A stretch of 5,154 bases of DNA from Candidatus Poribacteria bacterium (GTDB lineage: Bacteria; Poribacteria; WGA-4E; WGA-3G), in contig VXZL01000417.1 of assembly GCA_009845505.1 (NCBI GenBank), forward strand, positions 1 to 5,154, in the 5' to 3' direction. The notes under the pieces are model-generated. The model worked only from the letters and a program-made list of their open reading frames with translations. It searched no databases and was not told the origin of the DNA. This document shows positions 1 to 5,154 of the stretch, one piece after another. The first letter of the stretch is position 1. Each line of letters starts with the position of its first letter. The translations under genes were made by a program, and so were the position numbers.

Positions 1-2011
1 ATTCTGTTACAATCGCGGGCCCTGCGATTCGATTGCCGGGTTGCAATGCTTCACGACGGTAGAAATCAGTTGGAAGTGCTTCACCTTCAAAGATAACAGG
101 ACTTTGGATAGTAAACGCTTTAGCGGCATCAGTATCGGCGAGTGGGACCGCTTGGATGGGAGGTTTATCGGTTTCGCCGATGGCTGTAAGGCGGAGGTTC
201 ACCATCTCGGCTGGTGCATCGGTTCGGGCATAACCGAAGCGTTGGGCGTGTGCAGCGTGGAATTTCTCAACAAGCGTCTGTATCTCCGCTCCGATGTTGT
301 GGGAAGGGTTTGTAACCCCGATACCGAGGTGATAAGGGATATTTAGTTCGTAAGATTGCCCTGCATACCGCATATCAAGGGAGCGATTAACTTTGAGTTG
401 ATCGGGTGTAAACCCTTCCGTCTTCATCTCGTTTTCGGCGCGGGTGAGGAGCGCGTCGAATCCTGCGTCTAATGCTTTAGCGAGTGCTTCGTCGCTGTCC
501 TTTTCAAGCTGCCACAACACTGTCTGTGAGTAGTCTTTGATGACATCTGCAAAGAGCATCCCGTAGGCAGAGAGTAGACCGCCGTTTGGCGGGATGAGGA
601 CTGTTCCGATGCCGAGGTTCTCTGCCATAAATGCGGCGTGTAAACCCCCGGCACCGCCGAAGGAGACGAGCGTGAAGTCGCGGGTATCGAATCCCCGTTC
701 CACAGAAATAACTTTGATAGCGCGTTCCATGGCGGCGTTGGCAACCTTGAGAATGCCGTCGGCGGCTTGCAAAGGCGAGATACCGAGATGCGACGCAAAC
801 TTTTCAATGTATGCGCGAGGTTTATGGATGTCAAGGGACATCGCGCCTCCCAAAAATTGGGTCGCAGCGATACGGCCTAAGAAAAGGTTCGCATCGGTTA
901 CCGTGATGTTTTCGCCGTTGTTCCCGTAACAGATTGGGCCCGGGTTCGCGCCTGCACTCTCCGGTCCGACACGTAATGCGCCGCCTGTATCGACAGTCGC
1001 AATCGAGCCGCCACCGGCACCGACGGTATGGATATCGATGAGCGGCACCTTAATTGGCAATCCACTAATAGTACTTTCCGTCGTGAGGGAGATACCCTGA
1101 TCACAGAGACTCACATCCGTTGAAGTGCCACCCATATCAAATGTGATAATCTGGTTGTAGCCAGCGGTTTTGGCGATTTGATAAGCACCCAGAACACCGC
1201 CAGCGGGACCGGAAAGCACAGTACCAATACCCGCCGATTCACCCCTGTATAGCAAGTTTTCAGCGTGCGATCTACCGTGAAAGGTCCTCGCAGAAACGCT
1301 ACCGCCGTTGGAAAGCATCAGACGAAACGACTTCGGAAACTGCTTTGACTCTATGAGTGTGGAGAGATGTCGTTCCAAGGTAGGACGGATGTAAGCATTC
1401 GCAACGGTGGTGCTGAAGCGGGCGTATTCTCGATATTCTGGCAGGACTTCGTGTGAGCAGGAAACCGGTATCTCAAACCGTGCTGAGAGGTGTTCCGCAA
1501 CAATCCGTTCGTTTTTTGGGCTGACGTAGGCGAAAAGGAAACAGATTGCGATGGCATCAGGTTCTAACGTGGCGAGTTGGGTCGCGAGGGCGTCCAGTTC
1601 ATCCGTTTCAATCTCAGTTTGGATTTCACCCGTGTGCAGGGTCCGTTCTGAAATACCGAAACGTCGTGCAGCAGGGACGAGCGGTGCTGCACGTTCCACG
1701 AAGAAGTCGTAAAGGTCTGGTCGTGATTGTCTACCGATCTCTAAAACGTCTTCAAAGCCTTTCGTTGTGACGAGGGCAATACGCGCCCCTCTGCGTTCAA
1801 GGAGTGCATTCGTTGCGACCGTTGATCCGTGAACAATCTCCGCTTCTTCAGCAGTGGTGTCGTGCTTATGTAGGATTTCACCTACACCTTGTATCACGGC
1901 ATGTGCAGGGTTTTGCGGCGTGGATAGGACTTTGTGCGTGAACAGCGAGTCGTTGGTGTGCATCACGATATCGGTGAAGGTGCCACCCGTATCGACCCCT
2001 ATCTTTTTCAT
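1..2011 (-). CDS. hyuA: Hydantoinase/oxoprolinase family protein, subunit A (HyuA-like), 3' end outside window
   Basis: I translated this by hand codon by codon from ATG at 2011; the frame stays open to the left edge (670 residues), so only the last few dozen residues are missing against the usual family length of roughly 680-720. Visible motifs are VDTGGTFTD (6-14) and HGSTVATNA (61-69) in the N-terminal Hydant_A_N domain; TVLSGPAGG (264-272), DMGGTSTD (292-299), VGAGGGSIA (330-338) and GPICYG (358-363) in the hydantoinase_A domain; and FGGAGGLHA (451-459) further on. These are glycine-rich phosphate-binding motifs of the ASKHA fold. Family members use ATP to open or carboxylate substrates (N-methylhydantoin, 5-oxoproline, acetone, acetophenone), usually with a HyuB subunit; the substrate here is unknown. 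Residue 356 is Asn (ANPGP) where most HyuA proteins have Asp. Residues 242-263 form an unusually long linker. An in-frame ATG nine codons upstream (2036-2038) is an alternative start. I prefer 2011 because the family starts a few residues before the first motif; neither start has a strong Shine-Dalgarno. Confidence 0.95.
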   Translation of the reverse strand, partial: MKKIGVDTGGTFTDIVMHTNDSLFTHKVLSTPQNPAHAVIQGVGEILHKHDTTAEEAEIVHGSTVATNALLERRGARIALVTTKGFEDVLEIGRQSRPDLYDFFVERAAPLVPAARRFGISERTLHTGEIQTEIETDELDALATQLATLEPDAIAICFLFAYVSPKNERIVAEHLSARFEIPVSCSHEVLPEYREYARFSTTVANAYIRPTLERHLSTLIESKQFPKSFRLMLSNGGSVSARTFHGRSHAENLLYRGESAGIGTVLSGPAGGVLGAYQIAKTAGYNQIITFDMGGTSTDVSLCDQGISLTTESTISGLPIKVPLIDIHTVGAGGGSIATVDTGGALRVGPESAGANPGPICYGNNGENITVTDANLFLGRIAATQFLGGAMSLDIHKPRAYIEKFASHLGISPLQAADGILKVANAAMERAIKVISVERGFDTRDFTLVSFGGAGGLHAAFMAENLGIGTVLIPPNGGLLSAYGMLFADVIKDYSQTVLWQLEKDSDEALAKALDAGFDALLTRAENEMKTEGFTPDQLKVNRSLDMRYAGQSYELNIPYHLGIGVTNPSHNIGAEIQTLVEKFHAAHAQRFGYARTDAPAEMVNLRLTAIGETDKPPIQAVPLADTDAAKAFTIQSPVIFEGEALPTDFYRREALQPGNRIAGPAIVTE
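1223..1288 (-). other. Extra linker segment inside hyuA, possible in-frame short repeat insertion
   Basis: This codes for HyuA residues 242-263, between SNGGSVSA and TVLSGPAGG. From memory, related proteins have about 9-12 residues in this place (an ETA...PVRT-type linker), so about a dozen residues look added. The minus-strand core CAGGGGTGAATCGGCGGG (1247 down to 1230) resembles the GTAGGGGCGAATC-type interspersed repeats found in several environmental bacterial genomes, and it is read here as YRGESAG. The reading frame is preserved. That it is an inserted repeat is inference; a naturally longer linker in this subfamily is the main alternative. Confidence 0.35.
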
Positions 2012-2083
2012 TCTATCTCGGATTTCCTGTTTGAGCATCTTTTTTATCGAAAGTGGTACAGCGTATCTATGGTATATTCGTCG
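2012..2083 (-). other. Intergenic gap between the hydroxyacid dehydrogenase gene and hyuA
   Basis: This 72-bp spacer is the longest within the gene string. Next to the dehydrogenase stop codon, GTCGT-TTA-ACGAC can form a very small hairpin with no T-run after it, so I do not call a terminator. The spacer contains the alternative hyuA start ATG (2036-2038), preceded by an A-rich stretch but no clear Shine-Dalgarno. An AGGAA at 13 bases and a GAG at 5 bases precede the preferred ATG at 2011. I see no convincing promoter, so readthrough from upstream is the simplest reading. Confidence 0.5.
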
Positions 2084-3043
2084 TTAAACGACTACGTTTT
2101 GGGGGCTGCCTTCCAGAAAGGCGATGATGTTATCTACTGCGCCTTCATTAAGGAGTTCAACGCCTTCAGGAGTCATATCGGCACAATGTGGTGTTAAGAT
2201 TACCTGCTCGCAGGTTAAGAGCGGATGATCAGCAGGGAGCGGTTCCTGATCGTAGACATCAATAGCGGCACCACCGAGATGTCCGCTATTCAAAGCAGAG
2301 ATGAGGGCATTTGTATCAACCACGCCGCCACGTGCGACGTTGATGAGCAGCGCACCTTGCTTCATTGTGGCGAGTTCGCTTTCACCGATGAGATGCTGGC
2401 TCTCTTCTGTTAACCTAACGTGCAAGCTGACGACATCGGCGGTCTGGAGCAATGCGTCCAGAGAGACGAACTGAACACCTAATTCTGCCGCGCGTGCTGC
2501 TGAAGGGTGATACGTCCACGCGATAACCTTCATCCCGATGGCTCGTCCGAGGCGCGCCATCTCAGCACCGATATGTCCAGTGCCAATAATCCCCAAGGTT
2601 TTCCCTTGAAGATAGACGTTGTCCATGCGGGGCCAGCCACCTGATTTCATGGACGCTGTCAGAAAAGCTGCCCGTTTGGCGAGCCCAAACATCAACCCGA
2701 ACCCGTGTTCTGCGACAACGGGAGCAGTCCGTCCGGGTTGATTACAAACGGTAATTCCGCGCTTTTTCGCTTCGTCGAGTCCAATCATATCGGTTCCAAT
2801 CGAACAGAGCGAAATGAGTTTGAGTTTCGGAAGTTGCTGCAATAGTTCATCGGGCCACTTGACGAGTCCGCGCGAATTGATGAGAATGTCTGCATCTTCG
2901 GCGCGACGGAGTTGTTCTTCGTGAGTTTCGGGTCGGTCGGCGTAGATAACGACATCGCCATACGGTTTCAGGCGTTCCAGGTGCGGTGAACCTTGGATTT
3001 GCGGGGGTGAATCACCGGGGACAACGATTTTGAGTCTGTTCAC
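2084..3043 (-). CDS. D-2-hydroxyacid dehydrogenase family protein
   Basis: This is a 319-residue NAD(P)-dependent oxidoreductase of the D-isomer-specific 2-hydroxyacid dehydrogenase superfamily, which interconverts 2-hydroxy and 2-oxo acids in the cytoplasm. The nucleotide-binding glycine motif is GIIGTGHIG (151-159). The catalytic triad expected for the family is visible as Arg238 in NVARGG, Glu267 in DVYDQEP and His286 in TPHCAD. The substrate-side N-terminal lobe includes CSIGTDMIGL (80-89) and the domain-hinge segment GRTAPVVAEH (104-113). Length is normal for the family. I chose GTG at 3043 because AAAGGA lies seven bases upstream and the protein then starts as the family does (MNRLKIVVPGD). 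The same frame stays open far into the upstream gene, but that part has no family similarity. The stretch after the second Rossmann strand (IAWTYHPS, 174-181) lacks the acidic residue typical of strict NAD users, so the cofactor is uncertain. Substrate unknown. Confidence 0.93.
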   Translation of the reverse strand: MNRLKIVVPGDSPPQIQGSPHLERLKPYGDVVIYADRPETHEEQLRRAEDADILINSRGLVKWPDELLQQLPKLKLISLCSIGTDMIGLDEAKKRGITVCNQPGRTAPVVAEHGFGLMFGLAKRAAFLTASMKSGGWPRMDNVYLQGKTLGIIGTGHIGAEMARLGRAIGMKVIAWTYHPSAARAAELGVQFVSLDALLQTADVVSLHVRLTEESQHLIGESELATMKQGALLINVARGGVVDTNALISALNSGHLGGAAIDVYDQEPLPADHPLLTCEQVILTPHCADMTPEGVELLNEGAVDNIIAFLEGSPQNVVV

Positions 3044-3050
3044 AATTTGT

Positions 3051-3056
3051 TCCTTT
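3051..3056 (-). promoter_or_regulatory. Ribosome binding site of the D-2-hydroxyacid dehydrogenase gene
   Basis: AAAGGA on the minus strand lies seven bases before GTG at 3041-3043, within the 19-bp gap after the alcohol dehydrogenase stop codon. It decides the start in favour of this GTG over the much longer open frame that runs into the upstream gene. Confidence 0.75.
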
Positions 3057-3062
3057 CTACTT

Positions 3063-4220
3063 TTAGAAACACTCCCAATACAGCGCGACAATCTCTTCAG
3101 CGGTAGCCTGTCGCGGATTGTTAGCTGGACTCCCACTTGCGATGGCATCGACCGCCATCTGTTCGACGACAGACTCGAATTTTTCTTTTTCAATACCGAT
3201 TTCACCGAGTCGCGGCATCTGGATGTCGGCGACAAGCCGTTCAACGGCAGAGATTGCTGCATCTGCTTGGTGCATCGGCGATAATCCGTCAATCGGTTCA
3301 CCCATAGCGCGCGCAATATCGGCGAAGCGAGCAGGCGCGCCGACGACACTAAACGCCATCACGTCGCGGAGTAACACCGAATTTGATAGTCCATGGTGAA
3401 TATGGAAATACGCACCAATCGGACGGGACATGCCGTGGACTAAAGCCACAGATGAATTGCTGAACGCCATACCTGCGATAGACGCACCAATCATCATATC
3501 CGTGCGAGCGGAGACATTTTCGCCATCTGCCCACGCTTGCCGGAGCGAACCTGAAATCATCTCGATTGCTTTCAGGGACAGGGCATCCGTTATCGGTTGG
3601 GCGCGTTTAGAGATATACGCTTCTATCGCGTGCGTCAGGGCATCAACACCGACTGCCGCCGTCAGATGCGGCGGGGTTGTGAGGGATAGCAACGGATCTA
3701 CGATCGCAACGGATGCAAGCAGACACGAACTACTGAGCATCATCTTAACGTTCCGTTCTGTGTCTGTGATAACGGTGACTTTGGAGACCTCGCTGCCCGT
3801 CCCGCCTGTGGTCGGTATTGCTATAAGAGGCGTTCCTGGATTCGGGATTTTATCCACACCCATGTAATCGGCGAAATCGCCGTCATTTGCCAGTTTCATA
3901 GCGATGCCTTTTCCGCAGTCGATAGCACTTCCGCCGCCGATGCTCACGATGACATCGCAGCCTTCGTCAGTGTATTGTTTTAAGCCGTCTTGCACATTCT
4001 GTAGCGTTGGGTCGGGGGTGACATCAGAGAAGGATGAGGAGGTTATTCCGGCGTTGTGTAAATTGTGGGCGATGTTGTCGGCGTATCCGATTTTGGCGAT
4101 ACCCGGATCGGTCACGATGAGTGCGTTCGTTGCACCGAGCCGTTTCCCCTGTTCACCGGCGTTCTCAGATGCACCTGCGCCTGTGATTATTGTGGGTGGG
4201 AGTGTTAGTGTTGTAGGCAA
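3063..4220 (-). CDS. Iron-containing (group III) alcohol dehydrogenase
   Basis: This is a 385-residue member of the Fe-ADH family (FucO, DhaT, AdhB and 4-hydroxybutyrate dehydrogenase types), cytoplasmic enzymes that interconvert alcohols and aldehydes with NAD(P). The N-terminal nucleotide-binding half shows GGGSAIDCGKG (95-105) and IPTTGGTGSEV (135-145). The metal ligands fall where expected: Asp193 and His197 in GVDALTHAIEAY, His262 in VHGMSRP and His276 in HIHHGLSN, nearly the same numbers as in FucO (196, 200, 263, 277). All four are present, so the enzyme looks active. Length is typical. The start must be TTG at 4220: AGGAAA lies seven bases upstream, there is an in-frame stop further up and no ATG until residue 108. 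The gene lies 28 bp after the second hicB-like gene and 19 bp before the hydroxyacid dehydrogenase. The exact substrate cannot be told; a hydroxyacid-oxoacid transhydrogenase-like role is also possible. Confidence 0.95.
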   Translation of the reverse strand: MPTTLTLPPTIITGAGASENAGEQGKRLGATNALIVTDPGIAKIGYADNIAHNLHNAGITSSSFSDVTPDPTLQNVQDGLKQYTDEGCDVIVSIGGGSAIDCGKGIAMKLANDGDFADYMGVDKIPNPGTPLIAIPTTGGTGSEVSKVTVITDTERNVKMMLSSSCLLASVAIVDPLLSLTTPPHLTAAVGVDALTHAIEAYISKRAQPITDALSLKAIEMISGSLRQAWADGENVSARTDMMIGASIAGMAFSNSSVALVHGMSRPIGAYFHIHHGLSNSVLLRDVMAFSVVGAPARFADIARAMGEPIDGLSPMHQADAAISAVERLVADIQMPRLGEIGIEKEKFESVVEQMAVDAIASGSPANNPRQATAEEIVALYWECF

Positions 4221-4227
4221 TTTTTGA

Positions 4228-4233
4228 TTTCCT
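4228..4233 (-). promoter_or_regulatory. Ribosome binding site of the alcohol dehydrogenase gene
   Basis: AGGAAA on the minus strand lies seven bases before TTG at 4218-4220. It supports initiation at this rare start codon. It sits in the 28-bp gap after the second hicB-like gene, where I see no terminator. Confidence 0.7.
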
Positions 4234-4248
4234 ATGAAGATGTCCTGT

Positions 4249-4521
4249 TCAGTTGGCTATAGAGTAGATTAAAGGCAAATCACTGATCTGGGTCTGTGAA
4301 GAGAGTCCGGGAAGAAGTTCTTCGCCGTGTTCTAAGAGCCACTCAACAAGCAGATCGACTGCGTCTTGTAGATTCTTTAAAGCCTCTTTTTGAGTATATC
4401 CCCAACTTGCTGCCCCTTTATGCTCCAGAGCAGGGATATACGCCCGCCAGACGGCTTTCTCATCTGGTTCGTCGGGCCACTTGTCTTTTTCTAACACAAC
4501 CTGAAGCGCGAACGTTTTCAT
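4249..4521 (-). CDS. Second HicB-like antitoxin domain protein, no adjacent toxin
   Basis: This 90-residue protein starts MKTFALQVVLEKD and contains WRAYIPALEHKGAASWGYT (25-43), then a helix EALKNLQDAVDLLVEWLLEHG (46-66). This strand-strand-strand-helix order, with the PALEHKG/GYTxxEAL signature, is that of the HicB / UPF0150 partial RNase-H fold that binds HicA toxins. There is no room for a C-terminal DNA-binding domain; the tail (67-90) is short and unremarkable. The ATG at 4521 is preceded by AAGGAA (4525-4530), which shares its first base with the stop codon of the gene before, leaving a gap of 8 bp. It differs clearly from the other HicB in the window and is followed by a metabolic gene rather than a hicA. 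It could be an orphan antitoxin, a second antitoxin for the same HicA, or a leftover of a lost module. Family call is firm; role is inference. Confidence 0.8.
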   Translation of the reverse strand: MKTFALQVVLEKDKWPDEPDEKAVWRAYIPALEHKGAASWGYTQKEALKNLQDAVDLLVEWLLEHGEELLPGLSSQTQISDLPLIYSIAN

Positions 4522-4524
4522 CTA

Positions 4525-4530
4525 TTCCTT
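4525..4530 (-). promoter_or_regulatory. Ribosome binding site of the second hicB-like gene
   Basis: AAGGAA on the minus strand begins on the last base of the preceding TAA stop and lies three bases before the ATG at 4519-4521. The spacing is rather short. The overlap with the stop codon suggests that ribosomes finishing the first hicB could reinitiate here. Confidence 0.55.
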
Positions 4531-4778
4531 TAGTAGTTAATACCCGTACCGTTTAAAAATTCCTCAATATTTCTACCAATCGTTGGGGGTGGGAGTGGCT
4601 CATTGTCGCGATGAAAGATTTCTATCCACTCGTCAACAATCTCACATAACTGCCGATACACCTCTACTTCATCAGGACCATGGGAGCACGGGCCGATGAT
4701 GCCCGGACAATATCCGATAAAGCATTCGTCCTCGTCTGACCATTCCACGATTTTGATGTACTTCGCGCTTGCATTCAT
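4530..4778 (-). CDS. hicB: HicB family antitoxin
   Basis: This 82-residue protein begins MNASAKYIKIVEWSDEDECF and continues IGYCPGIIGP...HGPDEVEVYRQLCEIVDEWIEI (21-54). This is the HicB antitoxin N-terminal fold: a beta hairpin, a CPG turn, then an acidic helix starting at DEVEVY. In the family it binds and blocks the HicA RNA-binding face. Most HicB proteins of 110-140 residues also carry a C-terminal HTH or ribbon-helix-helix domain for autoregulation; here the protein ends after PLPPPTIGRNIEEFLNG, so no DNA-binding domain is visible. It overlaps hicA by 4 bases (ATGA) and has a strong GAGGAG Shine-Dalgarno inside the hicA 3' end, which favours antitoxin synthesis coupled to the toxin. The start is therefore secure. 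Confidence 0.88.
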   Translation of the reverse strand: MNASAKYIKIVEWSDEDECFIGYCPGIIGPCSHGPDEVEVYRQLCEIVDEWIEIFHRDNEPLPPPTIGRNIEEFLNGTGINY

Positions 4779-4969
4779 TTTTCAGACTCCTCAATTCTTC
4801 TTTTCACTAACTTTTCTTGGAAGGACTTAGCGTCATCGCCAAGTTTGCCAGAAATCGTAACCCTTGGTCCTTTCGGATGCTTGAAATTTCGATGGCTACC
4901 TTTTCCACCTGTGTTGATGAAACCAGCTTTTCTTAAGTCTGCGATGAGTTGTCGTATTTTCCTTGGCAT
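4775..4969 (-). CDS. hicA: HicA family mRNA-interferase toxin
   Basis: This 64-residue protein begins MPRKIRQLIADLRKAGF and carries GGKGSHRNFKHPKG (21-34), then RVTISGKLGDDAKSFQEKLV. This matches the HicA (YcfA-like) dsRNA-binding-like fold: helix, beta hairpin with the catalytic histidine in GSH (His26 here), another strand, then a C-terminal helix. HicA toxins cleave mRNA independently of ribosomes and stop growth unless bound by HicB. The histidine is present and the length is normal, so it looks intact. The start at 4969 is fixed by an in-frame TGA three codons upstream, spanning part of the -10-like box. No Shine-Dalgarno is seen before it. The stop overlaps the hicB start in an ATGA. 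Confidence 0.9.
   Translation of the reverse strand: MPRKIRQLIADLRKAGFINTGGKGSHRNFKHPKGPRVTISGKLGDDAKSFQEKLVKRRIEESEK
4787..4792 (-). promoter_or_regulatory. Strong ribosome binding site of hicB inside hicA
   Basis: GAGGAG on the minus strand lies eight bases before the hicB ATG (4776-4778), within the last codons of hicA. It is the best Shine-Dalgarno in the window and fixes the hicB start. With the ATGA overlap, it indicates translational coupling with efficient antitoxin synthesis. Confidence 0.8.
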
Positions 4970-4974
4970 AGCGT

Positions 4975-4980
4975 ATCATA
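4975..4980 (-). promoter_or_regulatory. Candidate -10 box just before hicA
   Basis: TATGAT on the minus strand (one mismatch to TATAAT) ends five bases before the hicA ATG. At normal -10 to +1 spacing, transcription would start at or next to the A of the ATG, giving a leaderless message. No good TTGACA-like -35 sits 16-18 bases upstream (the position reads AGAACT), so the call rests on the -10 alone. Confidence 0.35.
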
Positions 4981-5021
4981 AAGATGATCGGATGTCCAGT
5001 TCTTTCAGTAGAATCATAAAG
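4975..5021. repeat. Direct repeat of a 9-mer upstream of hicA
   Basis: ATCATAAAG (plus strand) occurs at 4975-4983 and 5013-5021, 38 bp apart; a shorter relative, TCATAAGG, is at 5090-5097. On the minus strand each 9-mer reads CTTTATGAT and so contains a -10-like hexamer. They could be two start sites or two protein-binding half sites. The spacing is not a clean multiple of the helical turn, and chance is possible. Confidence 0.3.
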
Positions 5022-5154
5022 GCGGGCTGGATATCCCTGTTTTCAATAAATCGAAAGGCACAGAACGAACTTTCATCCTCTTTGATGGTTCATAAGGGGT
5101 TGAAGTGCCACCGTTTATTCAGACCACAATTTAGCAAATTTTATCCAAGTTTTT

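Larger units (their letters stand above)
4970..5154 (-). other. Upstream intergenic region of the hicA-led gene string, no gene seen
   Basis: This 185-bp stretch is more AT-rich than the genes. All three minus-strand frames close within the first 40 or so bases from the right edge, and no plus-strand frame has a credible start with ribosome site. It contains an 8-base palindrome GGATATCC (5029-5036), a small A/T hairpin AATTT-AGC-AAATT (5128-5140) and the repeated ATCATAAAG 9-mer. It is expected to hold the promoter and any operator of the toxin-antitoxin operon. It could be partly an interspersed repeat, which only a genome-wide copy count would show. Confidence 0.6.

Noticed and set aside
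469..834. A 121-codon minus-strand open frame in a different frame from hyuA
   Set aside because: The hyuA frame across the same bases carries the conserved motifs and no stop; this one is an out-of-frame shadow rich in Ser, Arg and Pro.
1119..1132. A 14-base exact match GTTGAAGTGCCACC shared with 5099-5112
   Set aside because: In the first place it encodes the conserved GGTST motif of HyuA, and similarity ends at once on both sides. It is most likely coincidence.
2078..2095. Possible terminator hairpin after the hydroxyacid dehydrogenase
   Set aside because: The stem is only five base pairs around a three-base loop and has no following T-run, so it is too weak to call.
3044..3349. An N-terminal extension of the hydroxyacid dehydrogenase frame starting at 3349
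   Set aside because: It overlaps the end of the alcohol dehydrogenase gene in another frame, its translation resembles nothing in the family, and the GTG at 3043 has a good ribosome site and a normal family N-terminus.
3430..3867. A 145-codon plus-strand open frame
   Set aside because: It lies antisense and wholly inside the alcohol dehydrogenase gene, whose metal and nucleotide motifs are intact; the plus-strand protein shows no recognisable domain.
3904..4227. A 107-codon plus-strand open frame
   Set aside because: It is antisense to the 5' part of the alcohol dehydrogenase gene and has a low-complexity translation without family features.
5116..5154. Possible C-terminal tail of another minus-strand gene (12 codons then TAA)
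   Set aside because: It is too short to support, and no recognisable family tail is present. Sequence beyond the right edge would be needed.

Overview
The window is bacterial DNA with every recognisable gene on the minus strand, so transcription runs from right (about 4980) to left. Protein-coding DNA fills 1-4969 with only short gaps. Only the right-hand end (4970-5154) is clearly non-coding. Base composition is moderate in the genes and visibly more AT-rich upstream of the first gene. The mix of small HicA/HicB modules, catabolic oxidoreductases and a hydantoinase-type protein, with ATG, GTG and TTG starts in one gene string, suggests an environmental or uncultivated bacterium. Candidatus Poribacteria is my guess from the general style of the proteins, but nothing in the window proves the phylum.

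Reading in the direction of transcription: (1) 5154-4970 is an upstream region with a -10-like box immediately before the first gene and a repeated 9-mer. (2) 4969-4775 is a HicA-type mRNA-interferase toxin. (3) 4778-4530 is a HicB-type antitoxin that overlaps hicA by 4 bases. (4) 4521-4249 is a second HicB-like protein with no toxin of its own. (5) 4220-3063 is an iron-dependent (group III) alcohol dehydrogenase with a TTG start. (6) 3043-2084 is a D-2-hydroxyacid dehydrogenase with a GTG start. (7) 2011 to the left edge is a hydantoinase A / 5-oxoprolinase-family ATPase-type subunit, about 670 residues visible, running off the window just before its C-terminus.

Gaps between successive genes are -4, 8, 28, 19 and 72 bp (or 45 bp if hyuA starts at its upstream ATG). 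I see no terminator hairpin with a T-run between genes, so the whole set could be one transcription unit, with the toxin-antitoxin genes as promoter-proximal cistrons. The three metabolic genes look like part of a small catabolic cluster: two NAD(P)-linked oxidoreductases acting on an alcohol and on a 2-hydroxy/2-oxo acid, plus a HyuA-type subunit that normally works with a HyuB partner. That partner, if present, would lie to the left of the window. The substrate cannot be read from the sequence.

The points most worth a second look are a roughly 22-residue linker in HyuA, with a repeat-like core, where the family has about ten residues; the second HicB without a toxin; the coupling of a TA module to a metabolic operon; and a hicA start with no Shine-Dalgarno and a -10 box so close that the mRNA may be leaderless, while hicB has a strong ribosome-binding site.
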